DNA of 64,000 nt. Origin: Asanoa iriomotensis (GTDB lineage Bacteria > Actinomycetota > Actinomycetes > Mycobacteriales > Micromonosporaceae). The translations under genes and the position numbers were made by a program. Numbering within the stretch: position 1 is the first letter of the stretch; each line of letters begins with the position of its first letter. Location: assembly GCF_016862515.1 (NCBI RefSeq), contig NZ_BONC01000023.1:1-64000 (forward strand), read 5' to 3'. Shown here piece after piece: positions 47,086 to 55,283 of the stretch. Under the pieces are notes generated by a model that searched no databases, was not told the origin of the DNA, and saw nothing but the letters and a program-made list of their open reading frames with translations.

Positions 47086-47187
47086 ATGGAACGCCAGCCA
47101 ATCCCTCGGTTCGCAACCCGGAGTCCCCCCTGCTTCGGCTACCTGGTAGCGGCTCCAGCAGCGGGCGTAAGGATCAACCACTGTCGT

Positions 47188-47244
47188 GGGTAACGTTGCC
47201 CAAATGTTTCGCCCGACCCTAGAAGTTCACCGGAACGACGTCAA
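47188..47244 (-). promoter_or_regulatory. Promoter and operator of the rhamnoside operon
   Basis: On the minus strand TTGACG (47239-47244) and TAGGGT (47216-47221) are spaced by 17 bases. Transcription should begin near 47209. The imperfect palindrome GGGTAACGTTGCCC (47188-47201) lies just downstream, as in the GH106 promoter. Confidence 0.65.
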
Positions 47245-47310
47245 GGGTCTTGTCCAGCACTGCCTTGCTCCGTAACCTCACGCGGACAGCCGCCGACGCG
47301 TCTTGCACTC

Positions 47311-47323
47311 GGCAACGTTTTCC
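47311..47323. promoter_or_regulatory. Operator-like site upstream of lacI-type gene
   Basis: GGCAACGTTTTCC shares GGCAACGTT with the operon operator (read on the minus strand) and lies 19 bases before the LacI start: probable autoregulation. Confidence 0.45.
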
Positions 47324-47342
47324 ACATCGTGCGGAGGTGGCC

Positions 47343-48383
47343 ATGACGCGGCCGGTCCAGCAACGACGGGTCACGATCGTCGATGTCGCCCGGCACGCTC
47401 AGGTCTCGACCACCGCGGTGTCGAAGGTCCTCCGCAACGCATACGGCACCAGCCCCGCGATGCGCGACAAGGTCCACCAGGCGATCGCCGACCTCGGCTA
47501 CCGGCCCTCCGCCGCCGCCCGCGGGCTCCGCGGCCAGACCTACACACTCGGCGTGATGGTCCCGGACATCGCCAACCCGTTCTTTCCCGAGGTGCTCAAC
47601 GGCGTGACCAACCGGCTGAACGACAGCGATTACCAGGTCCTCCTCGCGCCGGGCTGCGCCGGCGAGAAGGCTGAGGCGAAGACGATCGACTCGATGATCG
47701 ACCGCAGCATGGACGGCATCATCCTGATCGCACCGGTATCACCACGCGCCCATCTCGAGCATGTCGCCGGCATCGTTCCAACCGTCATCGTCGGCCGGCA
47801 CGCTCGCAGCACCATCTTCGACACCGTCGCCGACGACGACATTGCCGGCGCCGCCCTCGTGGTCGACCACCTCGTCAGCCTCGGGCATCGGCGGATCGCG
47901 CACATCGAGCACCTGGAGACCGAGCCGTCCTGCATCGAGGAGATGCCCAACATGGTCCGCGCCGAGGGCTACCGGCTCGCGATGCGCCGCCACGGTCTCG
48001 AGGACCAGATCGACATCGTCTCGACGACCTACACCCAGGCCGGCGGCTACACCGGCGCGCGCGAGCTGCTCGACCGGCCACGGCGACCGACGGCCATCTT
48101 CGCCGGCGCCGACATCGCCGCCATGGGCGCCTTGGAGGCCATCTCCCAGGCAGGCCTGTCCGTGCCAGACGACATCTCCGTCGCCGGATATGACAACACC
48201 ACGTTCGCGGCCTTCAGTCAGGTCTCCCTGACCAGCGTCGACCAGGCCGGCTGGCAGATCGGCGCCGACGCCGCCCGGCTGCTGGTCGAGCGGATAGCCC
48301 ACCGCGAACGCCGTTCATCCCAGATCAAGCTCTCCCCCACCCTCGTGGTCCGCGGCACGACCGGGCCACCACCGGCACGCTAA
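47343..48383 (+). CDS. LacI-family regulator of rhamnoside use
   Basis: 346 residues from the ATG at 47343 with GGAGG 5 bases upstream. HTH at residues 10-60 (VTIVDVARHAQVSTTAVSKV), hinge, then periplasmic-binding-like sensor domain (LGVMVPDIANPFFPEVLNGV, ISVAGYDNTTFAAFSQVSLT). Divergent from the transport operon. AACGTT-centred sites occur in its own upstream region, at the operon promoter, and at the GH106 gene 26 kb away, so one regulon is plausible. Confidence 0.94.
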   Translation: MTRPVQQRRVTIVDVARHAQVSTTAVSKVLRNAYGTSPAMRDKVHQAIADLGYRPSAAARGLRGQTYTLGVMVPDIANPFFPEVLNGVTNRLNDSDYQVLLAPGCAGEKAEAKTIDSMIDRSMDGIILIAPVSPRAHLEHVAGIVPTVIVGRHARSTIFDTVADDDIAGAALVVDHLVSLGHRRIAHIEHLETEPSCIEEMPNMVRAEGYRLAMRRHGLEDQIDIVSTTYTQAGGYTGARELLDRPRRPTAIFAGADIAAMGALEAISQAGLSVPDDISVAGYDNTTFAAFSQVSLTSVDQAGWQIGADAARLLVERIAHRERRSSQIKLSPTLVVRGTTGPPPAR

Positions 48384-48400
48384 CTGGCTAGCCGATACCG

Positions 48401-49120
48401 TTACCGCAGAGCTCTGCCCGTCGAATCGCATCGCTCGGCGACCGCCTGCTCGATTCTTTGGTCCCGAATGCCAAGGCCACGGCCTGTCCGCCTTCGTTCT
48501 TCCCGTTCCGCTGCTACCGCAGTGGTGCAGCGGCCCGTACCAGCGTCGCTCGCGATGGTGCCCTGGTGTCCTGGTGAAGGGGACTGCCGCAGTCCGGCGT
48601 GCTGATCGAGCTCGGGTTCGGCGGCCCCGGCGACCTGGACCGTGACCTGCCCACCGGCGTCGGCAAGCTGATCGATACCGGCGTCGAGGACGCCGAGGAG
48701 GGCAAGGCCCGGGTCAGGCACCGTCTGGCCGAGGTCGTCGTAATAGAAGGCGATCACGTCCGTCGTAGGCCAGAAGTAGATCTCTCCCGGCTTGGGATCG
48801 TGGATCGTCCTGACGTCCTCGACCGACAACGGCCTTGGCAGTCTCCCGGACTTTGCCTGCCCCCACACGTCCTTCAGCTGAACGGTCAGCGGCAGCATCG
48901 CAGCGAACTCCCGTGCAGCCGGGGTGTCGGTCAACGTCGCAGTGAGTACGTGGTCACCAAAACGCAGCACCACCGCGACCCGGCCGGCGGCGCCCGGCTC
49001 CGCCGACGGTCGTCCGACCCCGACAACGTCAGGGCCGACCGGGACTGAGCAACCAGCCAGGACGGCAACCGCCATCAGGGCAGCTGTGCGGCGGATCCAC
49101 CAGGAGACGGTCGAGATCAT
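48401..49120 (-). CDS. Cyclophilin-like fold lipoprotein with run-on C-terminus
   Basis: 239 residues; lipobox VLAGC near residue 23. Residues 50-165 match the cyclophilin-like fold family (HVLTATLTDTPAAREFAAML, GEIYFWPTTDVIAFYYDDLG, VTVQVAG). Relatives end around there. The last 70 residues are arginine-rich with no hydrophobic core, suggesting that a frameshift or lost stop has extended the frame. Function of the family is unknown. Confidence 0.7.
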   Translation of the reverse strand: MISTVSWWIRRTAALMAVAVLAGCSVPVGPDVVGVGRPSAEPGAAGRVAVVLRFGDHVLTATLTDTPAAREFAAMLPLTVQLKDVWGQAKSGRLPRPLSVEDVRTIHDPKPGEIYFWPTTDVIAFYYDDLGQTVPDPGLALLGVLDAGIDQLADAGGQVTVQVAGAAEPELDQHAGLRQSPSPGHQGTIASDAGTGRCTTAVAAEREERRRTGRGLGIRDQRIEQAVAERCDSTGRALR

Positions 49121-49221
49121 GGATGCAGCACACCGAGCCGCGACATCGCGAGGAAGTCACTGACAATGGGTGTACTCGCAGTACATCCCATCTACCCGCG
49201 GCCCGACGTACCGTCGGAGTC

Positions 49222-50103
49222 GTGGACAACCGAGTCGAGGTGCGGGAGTTCCTCACCTCACGCCGCGCAAAGATCACTCCGGAGCAGGCCGGCCTCCCCG
49301 CCGCTGGGCAACGTCGCGTCCCCGGGCTACGACGCAGCGAGGTCGCGGCGCTGGCGGGAATGAGTGTGGAGTACTACGCCAAGCTCGAACGCGGCTTCCT
49401 CGCCGGCGTCTCCGCCGGCGTCCTCGACGCGGTCGCCCGCACCCTGCGGCTCGACGACGCCGAACGGGCCCACCTGTTGCGCCTGGCCCACGAGGCCGAC
49501 GGCAGCAGCGCCGTCGCGCGCCCTGGCCGCCATCCGAAGCAGTGGACGATTCGCCCAGGATTGCAATGGTCACTCGACGCCATCACCGCACCGGCCGGCG
49601 TCGGAAACGACCGGCTGGACCTGCTCGCCGTCAACCACCTGGGCCGCGCGTTGTTCAGCGACCTCTACACCGACCCGCACCGTCCACCCAACTTCGCCCG
49701 ATACACCTTCCTCGACAGCGCAGCTCGCCAGTTCTACCCCGATTGGGAGCTGGCCGCCGACACTACGGTCGCGAACCTGCGCACCGCCTCCGGCAAAGAC
49801 CCTTACGACAAGGGTCTCCACGACCTCGTCGGTGAGCTGTCGACGCGCAGCGACGACTTCCGCCGTCGCTGGGGCGCCCACAACGTGCGCACCCACGGCT
49901 CCGGCGTCAAGCACTTCCACCACCGCATCGTCGGTGACCTCACCCTGGCCTACGAAAGCCTGGACCTGCGAGCCGAGCCGGGCCTGACCATGACCATATT
50001 CTCGCCTGAGCCCGACTCACCGACCGCCCAGGCCCTTACGCTCCTCGCCTCCTGGGCCGCCACCTCCAACACCTCCGACATCTCCAACGAGGTCTCCGCA
50101 TGA
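49222..50103 (+). CDS. XRE-family regulator with MmyB-like ligand domain (copy B)
   Basis: 293 residues from a GTG at 49222 (VDNRVEVREFLTSRRAKITP). Same domain order and motifs as the 34263-35156 protein ([48 protein letters not shown]). Its stop overlaps the ATG of an SDR pseudogene (ATGA), the usual target arrangement for this regulator type, though here downstream and co-transcribed. Confidence 0.92.
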   Translation: MDNRVEVREFLTSRRAKITPEQAGLPAAGQRRVPGLRRSEVAALAGMSVEYYAKLERGFLAGVSAGVLDAVARTLRLDDAERAHLLRLAHEADGSSAVARPGRHPKQWTIRPGLQWSLDAITAPAGVGNDRLDLLAVNHLGRALFSDLYTDPHRPPNFARYTFLDSAARQFYPDWELAADTTVANLRTASGKDPYDKGLHDLVGELSTRSDDFRRRWGAHNVRTHGSGVKHFHHRIVGDLTLAYESLDLRAEPGLTMTIFSPEPDSPTAQALTLLASWAATSNTSDISNEVSA

Positions 50104-50580
50104 CTACGATTGCCCTCGTCGGAGCAGGTCCCGGGCTCGGCGCCGCCGCCGCGCGGGCGTTCGGTGCCCGCGGTTTCAGCATCGCTCTGATCGCCCGCAA
50201 CTCGGAGCGCCTCGACAAGCTCACCCTCGGCCTTGCTGACCGAGGACTGACCGCACGCGGCTGTCCATCAGGTGTTGCCCGAGATGCGGCAACTCGGACG
50301 AGGGACGGTGTTGTTCGTGAACGGCGGTAGCGGCGCCCGACCCAACCCTAAGGTCGCCGGAACGTCGGTCGCTTTCGCAGGCGAAGGTGCGCTCGCCAGG
50401 ATGCTGCACGAGGTTCTCCGCGACGAGAACATCCATGTCGCACAACTGATCGTCCCTGGCGCGATCACCCGCGGCCACCCCACGCACGACCCGGACGCGC
50501 TGGCCGCCACTCTCTGGCAGATGCACACCGACCGCGAAGACTTCCGCGTATTTGCCGAGCCGATGGACATCCCCACCTGA
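50100..50580 (+). pseudogene. Short-chain dehydrogenase with internal deletion and frameshift
   Basis: The frame starts normally (TTIALVGAGPGLGAAAARAF, ALIARNSERLDKL) and stops matching at about 50262. The C-terminal part continues in another frame from there (VLPEMRQLGRGTVLFVNGGS, FAGEGALARMLHEVL, HVAQLIVPGAI) to the stop at 50580. About 80 central residues, including the usual YxxxK region, are missing. Inactive remnant of an SDR coupled to the XRE regulator. Confidence 0.8.
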
Positions 50581-51362
50581 CCACGACCCCGAACGTGGCA
50601 CGTACCCGCAGGCCGGACGCGGCTATCGGTTCACCCACGCTCGGTGAAGTCAAGGCATCGTCGTGGCGACAGTTGCCGTCGGGCTCTCGTTCGCACTACG
50701 CGCTCGGGAACCCAACACGCCGCCTTAAAAGCCTGACCGCGACGATGAGGTGCCTCAGCACCTCGCAAACGCGGAGCCCGGATCGGTGCCGTATCTAGGA
50801 AGTCGAGCTGACACCAGTCGTTCGGCGCCTGCGCCCGACGCGTCGGCGAAATCCCCCGGCTGGAGCAAGCGACCCTTCTGCGGTGGTTCGAGTTCGTGAG
50901 CCGCGCGAAGTTGACCGTCGACGCCGCTTGAAGGCGCTGTCGCCGCAAAGCGTCTGAGTTACGTCGCCAGGCGACTGCCCGGCGGCCCTCACGAGCCATA
51001 CGGTTAGGCGTGCGCCTGGTGGGTGCTCAAGGGCCGGAAGCGATAGTAATCCCGGATCGGCTGGAGCCGGTGCGGCGCGCGACAGCCGGTAAGGGCCCAG
51101 GCAACGCGGGCCTGCGATTTTGCAGAGGGTGCCACCTTTGCCGCGCCGGACCCGACCACCGCCCTACCAGCTCGGCTCTCTATCCAGCACGCCGCGCAGA
51201 TTGACCATCCTGCAGCGCTTGCTTTCGGGGCCTTGGCGCTGGTTCGGCGCTGCGTTCACTATGGACCCTCGTCGGTCCGGCCAGCCCGGGCGGACGGCCG
51301 GTCGGCGGAGCCACCTGCTCGTTCGACCGACGGCGGCTGCCACGGTTATGCACAGAAAGGCA
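50581..51362. other. Gene-free interval
   Basis: Only unrelated overlapping ORFs without families or ribosome sites. A small 7-bp hairpin (GAGGTGC/GCACCTC, around 50744-50761) is the only structure noticed. Confidence 0.45.
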
Positions 51363-52250
51363 TCATCGGTTACCTATGGACGAGACGCTAAGGTGCTTCT
51401 CGAAGCAGAGCTGGTTGTACGGTGAGCTGAGGTAGGCCGGGATCTCCTGGTATCCGGACCCGCGGTACAACGCGATAGCTTCGCCGAGGCTGCGGTGGGT
51501 GCCTAACCGGAGGGTGCCTATGCCGTGCGTGGCCGCGTCGGCCTCGATGCCTTTCAGCAGGCGCCGGCCGAGACCGAGGCCGCGGCTAGCTGGGTGGGTC
51601 CACAAGTGACGGACTTCGGCGATGCCGGGTGCCAGTCTGACCCACATGCCGCAGCCGACTGGTCGGTCCTGCTCGCAGGCGAGAATGAGGGTCTCGTCGA
51701 GATCGTCGGGCCGCGTCAATGTGGACTCGTCGTAGCCCTCAGGAAATCGCTCGACCAGCTCTGCAGCGTACTGGCGCAGGCACTGACGCGCTCGCGCATC
51801 GTCAGCGGGAGCGGGGGCGATTGTGATGGTGGCCAACCGCAGGAGCCGCTGGACCTGACGTTGCGCAGCCACCAGCTCGTCCTGCTGATTGGGACTGAGA
51901 CCGGCGAGTAGAGCGGCGACTGCGGCCCGGCAACGCTTGTCGAGGGCGGCTCGTTCCTGGAGGCCCGCGTCGGTGAGTTGCACAATTCCGGCCCGCCCGT
52001 CGGCAGGGTCCGGTGCGATGCGCACCATGTCCTGCTTCTCGAGAGTCCGCAGCAGGCGGCTCAGGTATCCGGAGTCGAGGCCGAGGCGGTCACGCAGATC
52101 CCGCACGCCGACACGGCCACGGATCTCCCAGAGCAGCCGGGCCTGCCCTAACGGCCGGTCGAGGCCGAGGTACTGGTCGGTTAGTAGCCCCAGCAGCTCG
52201 CTGTAGTACTGGTTGAACTCCTGCACCCGTTCGATCACGTCGGTTCCCAC
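51363..52250 (-). CDS. MarR-GNAT fusion protein
   Basis: 295 residues from the GTG at 52250, chosen because the protein then begins at the MarR helix VIERVQEFNQYYSELLGLLT; the longer frame runs into the YCII gene. Residues 1-140: MarR winged helix (VRDLRDRLGLDSGYLSRLLR, LEKQDMVRIAPDPADGRAG). Residues 150-295: GNAT acetyltransferase (VRHLWTHPASRGLGLGRRLL with the acetyl-CoA loop RGLGLG). Such fusions are common in actinomycetes. The upstream gene ends inside a 20-bp palindrome that is a likely operator. Confidence 0.92.
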   Translation of the reverse strand: MGTDVIERVQEFNQYYSELLGLLTDQYLGLDRPLGQARLLWEIRGRVGVRDLRDRLGLDSGYLSRLLRTLEKQDMVRIAPDPADGRAGIVQLTDAGLQERAALDKRCRAAVAALLAGLSPNQQDELVAAQRQVQRLLRLATITIAPAPADDARARQCLRQYAAELVERFPEGYDESTLTRPDDLDETLILACEQDRPVGCGMWVRLAPGIAEVRHLWTHPASRGLGLGRRLLKGIEADAATHGIGTLRLGTHRSLGEAIALYRGSGYQEIPAYLSSPYNQLCFEKHLSVSSIGNR

Positions 52251-52257
52251 GCCGCTG

Positions 52258-52653
52258 CTATTTCTGACCCGGGTCAGAAAATTTGGGCCCGAAGTGTAGT
52301 TCGCCGGTCGTCGAAACCCGACGAATCTCGCACTTCGCCCCGGGTATCGACGGCAGCCTCCTGGCCCACTCGACGGCCTCGTCGCGTGAAGACACATCGA
52401 GCATCCAAAAGCCCTCAAACAGTTCCGGCGTCTTCCCGTACGGCCCGTCGGTCACGACTCGCGTGCCGCCGCCGAGGTCGACCACCGCGCCATCTGCTGG
52501 GTCGCCCAAGACTTCGGCCGCGACCATGACACCTGCGCGGATCATCTCTCGGTTGACCCTTCCCACGGAGGCGAGCATCTCGTCGAGTGGGGTTTGGACC
52601 ATCGTCTGGCGGGTCTGGTCGGTGCCACGCAGGATGAGCAAGTATCTCGCCAA
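52258..52653 (-). CDS. YCII-related protein
   Basis: 131 residues from a TTG at 52653, with AGGGAG about 8 bases upstream, starting LARYLLILRGTD; the longer frame has low-complexity arginine/serine sequence. Ferredoxin-like YCII fold (VVTDGPYGKTPELFEGFWML, DEAVEWARRLPSIPG). Such proteins are common partners of ECF sigma factors, but none is nearby. Its last codons form the 20-bp palindrome before the MarR-GNAT gene. Confidence 0.85.
   Translation of the reverse strand: MARYLLILRGTDQTRQTMVQTPLDEMLASVGRVNREMIRAGVMVAAEVLGDPADGAVVDLGGGTRVVTDGPYGKTPELFEGFWMLDVSSRDEAVEWARRLPSIPGAKCEIRRVSTTGELHFGPKFSDPGQK
52261..52280. promoter_or_regulatory. 20-bp perfect palindrome, candidate MarR operator
   Basis: TTTCTGACCCGGGTCAGAAA reads the same on both strands. 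It encodes the last residues of the YCII protein and ends 10 bases before the GTG of the MarR-GNAT gene, so it could bind MarR or fold in the mRNA at the ribosome site. Confidence 0.6.
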
Positions 52654-53098
52654 TGTCTTCTCCCTCTCGACGTCACGGCTGTTCGAACTCGATGACGTGC
52701 CCTGCCCTGACTCTTCGCGATGCACATCGCCCGGTCGGCGTTGTGCAGGACGTCTGACGACGTCAGGCGGCCGCCGAATCCGTGATCGCCAGACCCGAAC
52801 TCGCGCTGACCCACAGGTCCGCACCGCACCGGATGACGGCGCGTGGCAACGCGAGCGGCGTCAGAGCCACCATCAGCCGCAACGGCATCCCCAGCCGATA
52901 ACGAAGCCGCGCTTTCGGATCGGTCCTCGAGTTCATGAATAGACGGTAGGAAGCCGCCCGCTCCGGCACATCCGCCCGCAAGCGTCACCCTCCTGAGCGG
53001 CCGTCGCTTGAAAGCGACATCACCGACGCTCGTCGACGTACGCGGGAAGGCGTTTCTGCTCATACGGTTCGAACAAGCGACGACAGAAGGGACACGAC
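52654..53098. other. Gap with a GGDEF-domain relic
   Basis: On the minus strand at 52684-52762 the frame reads DVLHNADRAMCIAKSQGRAR, which matches the C-terminal end of GGDEF domains; the GGEEF active site is absent. A 57-codon minus ORF (52936-52763) follows it without recognisable family. A short stem (GTCGCT/AGCGAC) lies near 53006-53021. Confidence 0.45.
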
Positions 53099-53290
53099 AT
53101 GACGGCAGTAGGCAAGCGAAGCACCGCGCTGGTCGTCGATGTCGGCCTGAGCGCTCTGATCGTCGAGGCCCGAGTCCAGTGTGGACGTCAACTGGTGGTG
53201 GTTGACATTCAGGACGGTTCCCTCAACGTCTACGCCGGCCCGCGCGGATGGCCGATTCGTGCGACCCTTTCGGCGAGGTCCGCGACGTGA
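53099..53290 (+). pseudogene. Collapsed histidine kinase remnant
   Basis: 63 codons. The N-terminal part (STALVVDVGLSALIVEARV) resembles a kinase membrane start, and the end (GSLNVYAGPRGWPIRATLS) resembles the last strand of a HATPase_c domain (GG..xAGPRxGGWxVRAxLP). The whole middle is gone. Its TGA overlaps the GTG of the response-regulator remnant (GTGA), the normal kinase-regulator junction. Confidence 0.55.
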
Positions 53291-53935
53291 TCCGACTGCT
53301 TGTCGTCGACGACCAGGAGCTCGTCCGGGCTGGCCTTCGGGCACTCGTCGAGAACACCGACGACATCACCGTGGCTGGTGAAGCCAGGCACGGCCGCGAA
53401 GCACTGACACAGGGACGCAGGCTGCGACCTGACTTGTTCCTGATGGACCTGAAGATGCCGGTCATGGACGGAATCGCCGCCACGGCCGCGATCCGGACCG
53501 ATCCAACGCTGCGAGACACCCCGGTCCTCATCCTCACGACCTTCGACGATCAGGACGATGTCCTCGGCGCCGTACGCGCGGGAGCGACCGGCTACCTCCT
53601 TAAAGACATGGAGGCGGACGCGCTCCGCGCGGCCGTCCGGACCGCCGCCGCGGGTGAGTCGCCTGTCACGCCGTCCGTGGCAAAGCAGATGATGACCCAG
53701 CTCGCCCGCCTCTCGTCGCGCCCAAACCGCAGCCAGGAACTGGCTAGCCTCACCGATCGGGAGCGAGATATCCTCGCGCACGTCGGCCGCGGTCTGTCCA
53801 ACGAGGAAATTGGACGCGCATTTTCTTGAGCCCCGACACCGCGCGTACCTATGTGGGTCGCCTGTTGACCAAGCTCGCGGCACGTAATCGGGCCCAGCTG
53901 GTCGTGCTGGCACATCGCGCGGGGCTGGTGGACTA
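53287..53935 (+). pseudogene. NarL-type response regulator broken by a frameshift
   Basis: From GTG 53287 the receiver domain is intact (RLLVVDDQELV, LFLMDLKMPVMDG). The HTH begins (LTDRERDILAHVGRGLSNEE, IGRAF) and stops at a TGA at 53829. The rest of the HTH continues in another frame (LSPDTARTYVGRLLTKLAAR, then stop at 53935). The break falls in the TTTTC run near 53821, so a one-base deletion or a sequencing error explains it. Confidence 0.85.
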
Positions 53936-54124
53936 ACTGCGCGGATTGGCGAACAGCCGCGTCGCGTCGTCAGGGTACGGGCGGAGCTCACCTCGTCCCG
54001 CCTGTCAGAAGCGGCGGGAGCTGCGTGTGTCCCGCTCTGCACAGGTGGATGGCCCGAAATGCAGACCCGCCTCGATCGCCTTTGGACGTACACGCCCGTC
54101 GCGGCCCGATGTTTGACTTGCCTG

Positions 54125-54868
54125 ATGGATCGTCAACTGCTCAGCAGCATCGCGCACACCCACCATCCGATCGCGGCTCCGATTTCCGAGGTGAACGTCA
54201 ATAGGCTCCTGCACCGCACTAACCGGGACCCGGCGGCGCGTGTTCTCGATCTCGGCTGTGGTGAGTGTGCGTGGGCGTTGCAGGCGCTGGCCCACTTCCC
54301 CAGCGCGCATGCTGACGGGGTCGACGTCAGCCGGTACGCCCTTGGCCGAGCCCGCGCCGCCGCAGCCGAACGCGGCCTCGCCGACCGGCTGACGCTGCAC
54401 GAACGCGACGCGCGCGAATTTGTGTCAGACCGCGCCTACGACTTGGTGCTCTGCGTCGGGTCGACGCATGCCTTCGGGGGATTCGCCGGAACACTAGAGA
54501 TGGCTGACCGATACGTTCGTTCCGATGGCGTCCTGTTGATCGGCGAGAGCTTCTGGCAGGTTCCGCCGACGCGAGCCGCCTTGACGGCGCTGAACGCCAA
54601 CGAACAGGACTACACCGACCTCGCCGGCCTGATCGACCTGGCCGAAAAGGTCGGCTGGAGTCCGGAGTACGCGCATGTCTCCGACGCCGCCGAGTGGGAT
54701 GACTACGAATGGTCCTGGACCGGCTCGCTCACGAGCTGGGCTCTCGACAACCCCGGCCATCGCCACTCGGCAAAGGCCCTGGCTGTCGCCCGGGAACACC
54801 GCGATGGCTGGCTGCGGGGGTACCGCGGCGTCCTGGGCTTCGTGACCTTGGTGCTGCGCCGCGGATGA
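54125..54868 (+). CDS. SAM-dependent methyltransferase (class I)
   Basis: 247 residues from ATG at 54125. SAM-binding motif VLDLGCGECAWAL, with later YDLVLCVGSTHAFGG and GVLLIGESFW. Class I Rossmann fold; substrate unknown. It lies upstream of the peptide-operon regulator but a 415-base gap separates them, so membership is unclear. Confidence 0.88.
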   Translation: MDRQLLSSIAHTHHPIAAPISEVNVNRLLHRTNRDPAARVLDLGCGECAWALQALAHFPSAHADGVDVSRYALGRARAAAAERGLADRLTLHERDAREFVSDRAYDLVLCVGSTHAFGGFAGTLEMADRYVRSDGVLLIGESFWQVPPTRAALTALNANEQDYTDLAGLIDLAEKVGWSPEYAHVSDAAEWDDYEWSWTGSLTSWALDNPGHRHSAKALAVAREHRDGWLRGYRGVLGFVTLVLRRG

Positions 54869-55283
54869 CATCGCCGCGAGTGCTCAGGTTGTCACAGCGA
54901 AGGGGATCCGACGAGCTATGCGCTCGCCGCTCTCGGCGACTTCTTCACGGGCTGATCGATCCAGCGCCGCCCGGCGTCGCTCGTCGACGTAGGCAACTCT
55001 GAAACCTGTCGCTCACAAGCGACAGCGACGTATGTCTCCTCGCCGATAAATTCGGCGAACGCAACGAGTCACCGATTCACGCGTACTCGAATCATGCTGG
55101 CTAGCTTCACGACCGCAGGCGATGCGTTTGGCGAGCCAGCTCAGGTGCGCACGATGCCCGGCGTCCTGGCCGTGCGGGTCCTGACGTCATTCCGGACGCC
55201 ACACCGGTTCCCCGTTCCCGGTGTGGCGTCCCCTGCGCACCGGGGTTTGCGCGAGCAGTCGAGAGCACCCGCGAGGAAACTTC
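54869..55283. other. Control region upstream of the SARP gene
   Basis: No gene. Two short hairpins: CTGTCGCT/AGCGACAG at 55006-55025 and CGCCGA/TCGGCG at 55041-55057. They may be operators or attenuators of the regulator; the first resembles a weaker stem near 53006. Confidence 0.4.

Noticed and set aside
44500-47181. ATPase gene for the sugar transporter
   Set aside because: Looked for Walker A/LSGGQ in and around the operon; none found. A shared MsiK-type ATPase elsewhere is assumed.
51010-51425. ORFs upstream of the MarR-GNAT stop
   Set aside because: No family, no ribosome site, compositional bias only.
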